A stretch of 6,940 nt of DNA from JAAAOZ01 sp964496595 (GTDB lineage: Bacteria; Chloroflexota; Anaerolineae; B4-G1; SLSP01): contig CAZCAI010000207.1 in the NCBI GenBank assembly GCA_964496595.1, positions 1 through 6,940 of the forward strand, given 5' to 3'. The notes under the pieces are model-generated. The model had not been told where the DNA came from. It did no database searches and worked only from the letters and a program-made list of their open reading frames with translations. Shown here piece after piece: positions 1 through 6,223 of the stretch (position 1 is the stretch's first letter; the number at the start of each line of letters is the position of its first letter). Both the position numbers and the translations under genes were made by a program.

Positions 1-14
1 GGCGGTCTGCTCCC

Positions 15-2051
15 TTACGATTCTCGCAGATAGGTTATTTCAAAGGGTTTCACCGCGCGCTGCTCTTGCATGCGGTTGGCGAAGGCAAAGGCATCGTTCA
101 TCTCGTAGGGTTGGAAGATGTCCAGGCCGCGATCCAGGAGGATTTTCCAGCTGGTGTCGGTGACGATGTGCCGGGCGTGGATCGCGTTGCTATCGGCGTA
201 TTCCCAGGTGAAGTGCAGGCCCACCGTCGCCGCCGAGGTCTGCATCTTTTGAAGATACTCTTCTTGGCGGCTGCTCTCGACCTCGTACTCATCCCGGCTG
301 GTGATCAAGCGAACGGCGATCTCTTCTTCCGCGTCTTTGAACCGGAGCACCGTTTCTAGCAGTTCCATCATGTTGCGGGCTTGATGGAAATAGCGGATGT
401 AGGGATCCGTGACGACGATCTCGCTGGCGCCTTGCAGGTAGGGGCCGAAGAGATCATCGAAGCAAATCCCCTGCTCGTTTTCCTCGAAGGTGAGGTGCTT
501 CTCCTCAAGTTCCGCAGCGGCCTCGGATGCGGCGGGCGGGGCATCCTCCGTCAGCGGTGACGCGATCTCGCCCTCACTCTCCGTCGAGCCGTAATGCTGG
601 GGGTAGGTTTCCTCTTCCAGCGTTTTGACGTGGCGAATCTGCCCGCTGGACTTGGCGGCATAGGTGAAGCTGACTTTGCTGTAGGTCGGGTCGATGCGCA
701 TGAGTTGATCTTTGACGCGCTTACGCCCTTCGATGGCGAAGCGTAACAGCTCGTCGATCTCCTCGGTGGTGGCCTCGCTGTGGGGATAGATGAGCTTCAT
801 CAGGCCGGAGAAGGTCTTCTGGATGCCCGTGCGGTCGCGGGTGGAGATGTCGCTCATCAATTGGAAGGACTCAGCGTACTGCTGTGAGTAGTCGTAATCC
901 CGTAGATGGCGCAGGATCTCTGCCAGGTAATCCACCACAAAGCCGTAGCCGGTGGAGAACATCTCGCTGCGGATGATGTCCATCTCCCAGCCGGGGACGT
1001 AGAAATGCAGCCGGTCGAGGAAAGCCGAGTCGTAATAGCGCTCCGGTAGGTGAGAGAAGAGGTCGCTGTGGCGGAGCATGTAGGGCAGCGTGTGCCGGGT
1101 GTTGCCAACGAAGACCATACTCGCTTCGGCTCCCATCGTTTCGATGCCGCGTGAGAAGGATTTGTTGGCCATGTAGTTCTTGAGGATGTCCACCAGCGCT
1201 TTGTTCACTCGCTTCTTGCCCGCGAACTCGTCGAAGGCGACCACATCCCAGAAGCCGACCAGGCCGATCCGGCCGGTGGCGTTGTTGACGAAGAGCTTGG
1301 GCACCGTGACCTCGCCGCCGGAGATGAGGATGCCGTGGGGCGAGAATTCGGTGTAGATGTGGCTCTTGCCCGTGCCCTTGGGGCCAAGCTCGATCATGTT
1401 GTAGTTGCGCTCGCAGTAGGGTACCAGGCGCACCAGTTGGAGCAGTTTGTGGCGCCGGTCGAAGTGCGCCGGATCAAAGCCGATGCTCTGCATCAGAAAG
1501 TCGATCCATTCATCGGAGGTGAAGGCGCGCCGGGCGGTCAGGTATTGATCAAAGTCGAAGCGCGAGAGCTGAATAGGCTTGAGCGTTTGAAGGATCCAGG
1601 GCACGACGTCCCGATCTTCGCTGAACATATATTCCAGCTCGGCGATGCACCAGATGCCGCTGACCAGCAACCTCGGATAGCGCTTGATGGTGTCGACATC
1701 CACCAGGACCTTGCGGATGCCTAAGTTGGCGAAGGTGGCCTCGTAGACATCGCGTTTCTCGTTGAGATCGACGCTGACTTTGTCGATGACCTTGTGCCGC
1801 CCGCGCTCGCGGATGGTGGAGCGGATCAGGCCCGCTTCGCTGCGGTGGACGTAGTGCTTGCGCAGGATATCGCGAACCATCTCGACCCCGGATTGGATGC
1901 TGGCGTCGTCCGACGTGGCGCAATACTGGCCCAGCAGGTATTCCAGGACATACGAGGGCACGATGGCGTTGCCTTTGACCTGTTTGACCAGGTCTTTGCG
2001 CACCACCATGCCCGCAAATTGCTCGTTGATTTTCTGATTAAGGGGGTTCAT
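15..2051 (-). CDS. brxL: BREX type 1 AAA+ ATPase BrxL, with a MIT_C-like C-terminal domain
   Basis: BrxL is the last core gene of BREX type 1; family members are DNA-associated AAA+ ring ATPases needed for phage exclusion. The 678-residue product opens with the family N-terminus (LNQKINEQFAGMVVRKDLVK at 4-23; VPSYVLEYLLGQYC at 31-44). A Walker A motif GPKGTGKS lies at 223-230, Walker B VVAFDEF at 270-276, and a sensor-like VFVGN at 313-317. The ATPase and following helical part resemble BrxL up to about residue 465. An acidic, Ala/Pro-rich linker follows (about 485-525). Residues 528-674 match the MITD1 C-terminal domain rather than a Lon (S16) protease domain: TDPYIRYFHQARN at 548-560, RLITSRDEY at 581-589, IHARHIVTD at 624-632 and DRGLDIF at 640-646. 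No Lon Ser-Lys dyad context is visible, so 'Lon-like protease' would mislead here. The ATG has GGAG five bases upstream. It lies 76 bp after pglZ and is probably co-transcribed. The family is clear; the domain swap rests on motif reading. Confidence 0.96.
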   Translation of the reverse strand: MNPLNQKINEQFAGMVVRKDLVKQVKGNAIVPSYVLEYLLGQYCATSDDASIQSGVEMVRDILRKHYVHRSEAGLIRSTIRERGRHKVIDKVSVDLNEKRDVYEATFANLGIRKVLVDVDTIKRYPRLLVSGIWCIAELEYMFSEDRDVVPWILQTLKPIQLSRFDFDQYLTARRAFTSDEWIDFLMQSIGFDPAHFDRRHKLLQLVRLVPYCERNYNMIELGPKGTGKSHIYTEFSPHGILISGGEVTVPKLFVNNATGRIGLVGFWDVVAFDEFAGKKRVNKALVDILKNYMANKSFSRGIETMGAEASMVFVGNTRHTLPYMLRHSDLFSHLPERYYDSAFLDRLHFYVPGWEMDIIRSEMFSTGYGFVVDYLAEILRHLRDYDYSQQYAESFQLMSDISTRDRTGIQKTFSGLMKLIYPHSEATTEEIDELLRFAIEGRKRVKDQLMRIDPTYSKVSFTYAAKSSGQIRHVKTLEEETYPQHYGSTESEGEIASPLTEDAPPAASEAAAELEEKHLTFEENEQGICFDDLFGPYLQGASEIVVTDPYIRYFHQARNMMELLETVLRFKDAEEEIAVRLITSRDEYEVESSRQEEYLQKMQTSAATVGLHFTWEYADSNAIHARHIVTDTSWKILLDRGLDIFQPYEMNDAFAFANRMQEQRAVKPFEITYLRES

Positions 2052-2056
2052 TGTGT

Positions 2057-2060
2057 CTCC
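2057..2060 (-). promoter_or_regulatory. Ribosome binding site of brxL
   Basis: GGAG on the minus strand lies five bases before the ATG at 2051-2049. It falls at the edge of the heptamer array, whose first unit supplies part of it. It supports this ATG as the start, as does the match of the N-terminus to the BrxL family. Confidence 0.7.
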
Positions 2061-2106
2061 AGTTGTCAGGGGTCAGTGTCCAGTGTTCAGTAGCCAGTGG
2101 TCAGGT
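2058..2106 (+). repeat. Degenerate heptamer array A (seven units) in the pglZ-brxL gap
   Basis: Read on the plus strand, seven consecutive 7-bp units fit roughly NYCAGTG: tccagtt, gtcaggg, gtcagtg, tccagtg, ttcagta, gccagtg, gtcaggt. They fill most of the 76-bp gap between pglZ and brxL and run into a hairpin on the pglZ side. The 7-bp period is seen directly. Short tandem heptamer repeats of this kind are known from cyanobacterial genomes, and similar ones occur widely in Chloroflexota (general knowledge, not searched). No function is implied. Confidence 0.8.
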
Positions 2107-2124
2107 CTGGTAACTGTCCACTGG
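2094..2124. repeat. Hairpin repeat, copy 1, just after the pglZ stop
   Basis: An inverted repeat has 11-base arms with one mismatch (CCAGTGGTCAG and CTGTCCACTGG) around a 9-base loop. It begins three bases after the pglZ stop codon. The arms and loop are closely related to the hairpin at the pglX stop (6196-6223), in the same orientation. No U-run follows on the transcribed strand, so it does not look like an intrinsic terminator. It could stabilise or delimit mRNA ends, or be a passive repeat. Confidence 0.7.
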
Positions 2125-2127
2125 ATA

Positions 2128-4635
2128 TTAAAAATCAAAATCGCTGGTGAAGGTGCGTCGGAGGGTGTAGCGGACGGTCTTGTAAGTCGTGTAGTGAGAG
2201 GTCTCGCCCTCCCGTTCCTCCAAGCGCAGGATGACGTCCTGCTCGTTGGCTTCCTCCGCCTTCTGGGTGAGGATAAAGCGCACGGGCCGCTCGCGCTCGC
2301 GCGGATTCTCGGAGGCGATGTCGAAGTGCAGGGTGTGCTGATCGGAGATGAGGTCGCCGGCCTGGGTGTAGATGCCCGCGCGCAGGTGACGCGGCTGCAT
2401 CTTCGCGGTGACCGGTGCGGTCTGGTAGAAGGTGACGCTCACCTGCCCCGATGTGATGACCGTCGAGGCTCCGCGCAGGATGTCCACCTCGACCTTGTCG
2501 ACGTCGCTCTCCCGCTTCTTGTTGATCTTCAGTACAGGGATGATGATTTCCTGCACGGCGGCTCCGCCGTGGACGTAGCGGCTGCCCGCGCCCCGCACGC
2601 GCAGCCGGTTGATGGATTTGGGAAGCAGGATCTCCAGGTCGCCGCTCAGGCCCATCTCCGCCGAGGTGAAGCGCTTGAAGCTGGTGGTCTCCCGCAATCC
2701 CCGCCCCAAGACGAAACGCCGATCCCGTTTGGTGATCTCAGCGCCCACCACGTCCTGCCCGATGAAGTCGCTCTCATCCAAGGGCTGGTGCTGGTAGATG
2801 AAGCCGTGATCCGCCGTGATGAGCATGTTGGTGACGTTGGCGTTGGCCAGTTTCTTGATGATGCGGATCAACTCCTCCAGCGTCTCCTCCGCCGCGTCGA
2901 AGGTGCGTTCCTCAGAGTCGCGGTGGTCGCCGATGGCGTCGATGCGGTTGTGGTAGACGTAGACGACGTCGTGATCGCGAAAGAGGGCGCGGCTCTCGTC
3001 CCTGTTCATCGCCAGGAGATCCTCGGCTTGCAGCGCCGTGGCCCGGCCCGCGTAAGCCCAGTCCAGCAGCTTCTTCCGGTTCTCGGCGCCGGCGGAGCTT
3101 TGCCCATCCACCAACACCGTGGCGGATTTGTCATCCGTGATCTCCAATTGCTCGTGAGGCAACAGCGCCGCCATGCCGAGTTGGGTGTAGCTGGGCAGGA
3201 GCGTCAGCGCCGGCTCAATTTCGGCGTCGTAGCGGTCTTCCTGGCGAATCCGATGCAGCAGCTCCGCGCCGATTTCGTAGCGCATCCCATCGGAGATGAC
3301 GACGAAGACTTTGTGCCCCCGCGCCAGGAAGGGACGCACCCGGCGCTCGAAGAAGGTCGCCTGGGAGAGGGCTGGGGGCGCATCCCAGCGGGGCAGGTCA
3401 TCGATCACGGCCTGCCACTGGTCGTTGACCTGGAGCAGGTAGGCGTTGGTATAGAGGTTTTCGACGGCCTCGCCCAGCGCGGCGAAGAGCGTGCTCTGGC
3501 CCGACTGCCGCACGTGGGTGATGAACTTGCGGTAGTGGTGGTCGATGGGCGCCCAGAGGCTGGTGTACCGCTCGACCACGGCGGCGAGATCGGCGCTCTT
3601 GGGGATCGTCAGGTCGAGGGTGTTGAGGGTATCCATCAGCGTGGCGGCGGCGGCGATGGCCGCGTATTCGTGCTGGTGGTTCTCGTACCAGTAGCTCCGG
3701 CGGCGCTGGCGGATGATGTCCGCGACCTCGGCGCCGGTCACGGTGCGCCGGGCGACGTCGCGCACCAGCTCGCTGAGGATTTTTAGATCCACCAGCTCGA
3801 AGGTCCCCACGTTGAGCAGGCTGTGATAATCGCGCGCCATCAGGTCCTGCTTGATGTCCAAGATGGCGGCGCACTCTTCCGAGAGGGCGGCGAAGGCCCG
3901 CTGGTGGCTCACGCTATCCTGCCACTGTTTGAGGAAGACTAAGGCGTCGTGGTTGAGTTCGGCCAACTCACCGAGGCTCAGCTTGTAGCACGCCTTGAAG
4001 AGCGTGATGGCGAAGTCGCGCAGGCCAGGGGATTCGGAGGTGTAGTCGAAGGCGCGCGCCAGGCGCTCCCACAGCACCTCGTCGAGCGCGCAGCGCCGGA
4101 TCAGGTGGAGCTTGTCGTCGCGGCCCTCGGCCAGCTCGTCGAGCAGGCGCTTGAGGATGTCATCAAGGCGCGGCTCGGCGCGGGCGCAGACGGCTAACAT
4201 CTTGAGGTGGATTTGACGCGCGGAGTCCCCCACGTTGAGCATCGCCCGCAGCGCTTCCCGCCGGCGCGCGGCCTGGAAGAATTCGGTATGGGGTGCGATG
4301 ACTTTCTCGGCGGTCAGGGGCAGCCCCAGCTCAGTCAACCAGAGCGCGACCCGGTCGGCGCGGAACTCGCCGTGGGCGAGCTGCACGTCGAGTAGCCAGT
4401 TATCGAGGTCATCCTCCGGCTGCGGCCCCTCGTGGTAGAGGAGGAACTTTTGCCGGGGCTGTTCGCGCAGGATGCGGTATTTGACGCCGAAGGGGTTGTT
4501 TTCCAGCACGATCTTCTCCACGCCGGGCAAGGCGACGGCCTCGAATTCCGGGCGTAGCTCGCGCTGGTCATCGTACCAGAAGACGATGCGGTGGCGCTCG
4601 AAGATACGGGTGAGGGCTTGTTCGATTTCGTTCAT
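2128..4635 (-). CDS. pglZ: BREX type 1 PglZ, alkaline-phosphatase-superfamily protein (type A)
   Basis: PglZ is a core BREX component of the alkaline phosphatase fold and is needed, with PglX, for both methylation and defence in characterised systems. The 835-residue protein is full length for the BREX-1 family. It begins with the family motif around IFERHRIVFWYDD (11-23). The PglZ domain occupies roughly 440-700. It shows VISDGMRYE at 446-454 (metal-binding Asp449), LPSYTQLGMAALLP at 480-493 (Thr484 in the usual nucleophile position), ITADHGF at 606-612, and YVHGGAAVQE at 687-696 with a likely metal-binding His689. All expected metal and nucleophile positions appear intact. The N-terminal half is helical, and the C-terminal 130 residues look beta-rich. 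The ATG at 4635 lies directly against a heptamer array and has only a weak GGA about eight bases upstream. Coupling to the upstream higA/immA gene is unlikely across the 98-bp gap, though a shared transcript is likely. Confidence 0.96.
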   Translation of the reverse strand: MNEIEQALTRIFERHRIVFWYDDQRELRPEFEAVALPGVEKIVLENNPFGVKYRILREQPRQKFLLYHEGPQPEDDLDNWLLDVQLAHGEFRADRVALWLTELGLPLTAEKVIAPHTEFFQAARRREALRAMLNVGDSARQIHLKMLAVCARAEPRLDDILKRLLDELAEGRDDKLHLIRRCALDEVLWERLARAFDYTSESPGLRDFAITLFKACYKLSLGELAELNHDALVFLKQWQDSVSHQRAFAALSEECAAILDIKQDLMARDYHSLLNVGTFELVDLKILSELVRDVARRTVTGAEVADIIRQRRRSYWYENHQHEYAAIAAAATLMDTLNTLDLTIPKSADLAAVVERYTSLWAPIDHHYRKFITHVRQSGQSTLFAALGEAVENLYTNAYLLQVNDQWQAVIDDLPRWDAPPALSQATFFERRVRPFLARGHKVFVVISDGMRYEIGAELLHRIRQEDRYDAEIEPALTLLPSYTQLGMAALLPHEQLEITDDKSATVLVDGQSSAGAENRKKLLDWAYAGRATALQAEDLLAMNRDESRALFRDHDVVYVYHNRIDAIGDHRDSEERTFDAAEETLEELIRIIKKLANANVTNMLITADHGFIYQHQPLDESDFIGQDVVGAEITKRDRRFVLGRGLRETTSFKRFTSAEMGLSGDLEILLPKSINRLRVRGAGSRYVHGGAAVQEIIIPVLKINKKRESDVDKVEVDILRGASTVITSGQVSVTFYQTAPVTAKMQPRHLRAGIYTQAGDLISDQHTLHFDIASENPRERERPVRFILTQKAEEANEQDVILRLEEREGETSHYTTYKTVRYTLRRTFTSDFDF

Positions 4636-4691
4636 GTCAGTTTCCAGTTTTCAGTTGTCAGTGGACAGTTATCAGGGGGCAAGGGGCAGGA
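4636..4691 (+). repeat. Heptamer array B (eight units) forming the pglZ leader
   Basis: Eight successive 7-bp units start right at the pglZ start codon on the plus strand: gtcagtt, tccagtt, ttcagtt, gtcagtg, gacagtt, atcaggg, ggcaagg, ggcagga. Positions 4666-4689 are nearly identical (one substitution, one indel) to the minus strand of 6901-6925 inside pglX, so the two form a dispersed inverted pair. The array ends where the pglX relic begins. The whole pglZ leader upstream of its start is therefore repeat sequence. Confidence 0.8.
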
Positions 4692-4740
4692 TCAGCACGC
4701 CGTCGTCGAGGTCGATGGTCACCTGCTTGGAGGTCAATGG
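4690..4740 (-). pseudogene. Relic of a second pglX 3' end (17 codons)
   Basis: In a frame different from the overlapping antitoxin end, the minus strand reads PLTSKQVTIDLDDGVLI. The intact pglX tail at 6281-6331 reads PLASKQVEIDLDDGVLV. This is 14 of 17 residues identical, but only 35 of 51 bases. Ten of the 16 base differences are silent, a pattern expected of two homologous genes that diverged while coding rather than a recent copy that then decayed. The similarity begins at the last antitoxin codon and stop and ends where heptamer array B starts. The frame then runs through repeat sequence to a TGA at 4672-4674. I read it as the leftover tail of an older pglX allele. A tail from another methyltransferase with the same C-terminal motif is possible. 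Confidence 0.72.
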
Positions 4741-5969
4741 GCGTTTCTCTTGTATTCCGGGAATTGTTCCCTTACTTGACGGTATCCTACAAGAGAGCCA
4801 AATTGCGTGTAGTCTCGATTTTCCCAGCGTATGCGTCCGGCCACAATCGCCGGAGAGATGCGTAGTTCCCCTGCGACGCTCCGAACCATGCGCTTAGCGG
4901 GACGATGCAGCAAGGTAGTACGCTCTCGCTCCCATACGTTTGGGGGGATCAGCATTTTTTGAGCGAAGGCGTGAGCTTCCTGTTCTCTTGGATCGTCAGG
5001 ATCGGCTTGAATATGCTGCGTATCATCGAAAAAAGCCTCGCCGGGATGTGTCAAATGGAGATGCACGTGGGCCAACTCGTGCAGCAGGGTGAACCAGAAG
5101 TTATCCAGGCGATCATACCGTAATGTCATCCCGACGACGGGACGCCCCGATGGAGCGATAAAACTGGCGCCATCGAGGTAGGTTTTATCTAAGTGGCGCA
5201 GGATGATGAGATGAATGCCCCACCGGTTCAATATCTCCCGAGCATTTTGCGGCCCCGTGCTGAAGTAGCTTTGCCGCACTAAATCCCGTAAGGCAGCTTC
5301 ATTGAGCGACGCCGGGTTGTAAGGAGGAAGATCTTCTTGCTCGTCTCTGGCCATTGCCAAATGTAATGCCTGGGCCTGCCAAGCGATTAAGGCATTGACA
5401 TCAAGTTCGCGGTCTGTGCGTTTACAATAGACGGGCTGGGGCATAGTGCCTTCGAACACAGAGAAGAATTCGATCAGCAATGTCTCAGCGCGGAGCTTGG
5501 CTTCGCGCAAGGTGCCTGAAAATGACGTGAAGTAGCCACGTTTGAACATCGCTGTGAAGGGATACGCTTTCCGATCATAGCGTTCTTCGGGGATCTCTTT
5601 ACCGGGTTCCTGAAGCAAGACCTCAGCGGGGATGCCCAACCCCTTATGTAGCGCCCGAATCATGCTCAAGCTCAGGGGGCGTTTGCCGTTCAGTACCTCC
5701 GAGACCCGGCTCTGACTGCCCAAGTAGGGCGCCAGGTCTTTCTGGATCAGCCCTTGCTGCTCCATGCGGAACTTGATCGCTTCGATGGGATCAGGCAAAT
5801 CAATGGGATAATGTGCCTGCTCATAATCATCGATGAGCAGCGCGAAAACTTCCAACGTCTCTTCCTCAGGCGAGCCAGGCTCGGCATCCATCAACGTCTC
5901 AACGTAGGCCAACGCGGCCTCGTAGTCCGCCTCCGTTTTGATTACCCTAGGCTCCATAGGTTCCGTCAT
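4734..5969 (-). CDS. higA: HigA-type antitoxin (HTH) fused to an ImmA/IrrE-family metallopeptidase domain
   Basis: The 411-residue product has two parts. Residues about 8-120 resemble HigA antitoxins: a leading helical segment (IKTEADYEAALAYVETL, 10-26), YPIDLPDPIEAIKFRMEQ at 54-71, and a Cro/C1-type helix-turn-helix at about 74-118 including SRVSEVLNGKRPLSL. Residues about 230-405 are an ImmA/IrrE-like zinc peptidase domain: HELAH at 297-301 (His297, Glu298, His301), a likely third ligand Glu331 in EAHAFAQKMLIP, and a terminal segment ending REQFPEY. Its likely roles are to neutralise a HigB toxin, repress its own promoter, and possibly cleave a partner or itself in response to a signal (inference from ImmA/IrrE relatives). 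The ATG lies two bases after the toxin stop, with GGAGGT nine bases upstream inside the toxin end, so translation is coupled. GC is visibly lower than in the BREX genes (28/60 at 4741-4800 against 42/60 at 2881-2940), pointing to separate acquisition. The protein appears complete and intact. Confidence 0.9.
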   Translation of the reverse strand: MTEPMEPRVIKTEADYEAALAYVETLMDAEPGSPEEETLEVFALLIDDYEQAHYPIDLPDPIEAIKFRMEQQGLIQKDLAPYLGSQSRVSEVLNGKRPLSLSMIRALHKGLGIPAEVLLQEPGKEIPEERYDRKAYPFTAMFKRGYFTSFSGTLREAKLRAETLLIEFFSVFEGTMPQPVYCKRTDRELDVNALIAWQAQALHLAMARDEQEDLPPYNPASLNEAALRDLVRQSYFSTGPQNAREILNRWGIHLIILRHLDKTYLDGASFIAPSGRPVVGMTLRYDRLDNFWFTLLHELAHVHLHLTHPGEAFFDDTQHIQADPDDPREQEAHAFAQKMLIPPNVWERERTTLLHRPAKRMVRSVAGELRISPAIVAGRIRWENRDYTQFGSLVGYRQVREQFPEYKRNAH

Positions 5970-5971
5970 AA

Positions 5972-6166
5972 TTAAATTACCTCCGCATCAATTTTGTCGT
6001 ATTCCTTGTGCGTTCCGATGAAACGCACAAAACCGATGCCAGTGTTGTAGTGAAACTTGATCACCAGGCGGTAATCGTTGCCGTGGATGTTAAAGACGAC
6101 CCGGTTGTCGCCGATGATGCTGGCGTTCCCGTACCTGGCTTTGATATCCGATTGGTAAGTGTGCAA
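5972..6166 (-). CDS. higB: HigB-family toxin (mRNA interferase type), N-terminally truncated
   Basis: The 64-residue frame contains the C-terminal two thirds of the HigB toxin family: DIKARYGNASI, then RVVFNIHGNDYRLVIKF, then FIGTHKEYDKIDAEVI. Such toxins are usually about 95-100 residues. The missing part is roughly the first 40 residues, including the conserved N-terminal helices before the 'ADIKA' segment. The only start in frame is a TTG at 6166 without a good Shine-Dalgarno. The frame stays open upstream, without ATG or GTG, to the pglX stop at 6221-6223. Its upstream part is hairpin repeat, so the lost toxin start has been replaced by repeat and pglX sequence. The order toxin-then-antitoxin and the two-base spacing fit higBA. 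A functional toxin seems unlikely; a short expressed variant cannot be ruled out. Confidence 0.75.
   Translation of the reverse strand: MHTYQSDIKARYGNASIIGDNRVVFNIHGNDYRLVIKFHYNTGIGFVRFIGTHKEYDKIDAEVI
5979..5984 (-). promoter_or_regulatory. Ribosome binding site of the higA/immA gene, inside the toxin end
   Basis: GGAGGT on the minus strand is nine bases before the ATG at 5969. It is encoded by the last sense codons of the toxin frame. This is the strongest Shine-Dalgarno in the window and supports both the chosen start and translational coupling of toxin and antitoxin. Confidence 0.8.
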
Positions 6167-6176
6167 AGGGTGAGAA

Positions 6177-6191
6177 TTACCTATTTGGTAA
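6177..6191. promoter_or_regulatory. Operator-like palindrome upstream of the toxin relic
   Basis: TTACC-N5-GGTAA is a perfect 5-bp inverted repeat with a 5-base spacer, 10 bases upstream of the toxin TTG. HigA-type antitoxins normally bind short palindromes overlapping their own promoter. It is therefore a candidate operator for the HTH-ImmA protein. The match is short and could be chance. Confidence 0.4.
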
Positions 6192-6213
6192 CTTTTAGTG
6201 GTCAGGCTGGCAA
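6185..6213 (-). promoter_or_regulatory. Weak candidate promoter for the higBA segment
   Basis: On the minus strand TTGCCA (6213-6208) and TACCAA (6190-6185) are 17 bases apart. The first is close to a -35 box; the second matches only half of a -10 consensus. The -10 overlaps the TTACC/GGTAA palindrome, as an autorepressed promoter would. The -35 lies inside the hairpin repeat. Low confidence. Confidence 0.22.
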
Positions 6214-6223
6214 CTGCCCACTA
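6196..6223. repeat. Hairpin repeat, copy 2, supplying the pglX stop codon
   Basis: Ten-base arms TAGTGGTCAG and CTGCCCACTA (one mismatch) flank an 8-base loop GCTGGCAA. The element matches the hairpin at 2094-2124 in arms, loop and orientation. On the minus strand its first three bases are the TAG that ends pglX. The repeat thus sits exactly at the gene's end, and its other side abuts the toxin relic. No U-run follows, so it is not an obvious terminator. Confidence 0.72.

Noticed and set aside
1335..2093. Plus-strand open frames of 99-129 codons opposite brxL
   Set aside because: Antisense shadows of a conserved brxL with no domain, no ribosome binding site and no independent support.
2058..2106. 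Heptamer array as a CRISPR array
   Set aside because: The 7-bp units are contiguous, degenerate and have no spacers.
2094..2124. Hairpin as a rho-independent terminator after pglZ
   Set aside because: No run of U follows on the transcribed strand and brxL lies directly downstream in the same direction, so termination there would not make sense without other evidence.
2053..3786. Long plus-strand open frame (577 codons) opposite pglZ
   Set aside because: It is antisense to a full-length, motif-complete pglZ. Its translation is rich in Val, Gly, Arg and Ala, as expected from the reverse of GC-rich codons, and shows no recognisable domain.
4472..4897. Plus-strand open frame (141 codons) across the pglZ start and higA end
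   Set aside because: It spans the repeat array and two antisense genes; no motif or start signal.
4636..6223. higBA segment as a transposon or integrase-borne island
   Set aside because: There is no transposase, integrase or clean terminal inverted repeat with target duplication. The flanks are generic heptamer repeats and diverged pglX ends, which fits homologous or illegitimate recombination better.
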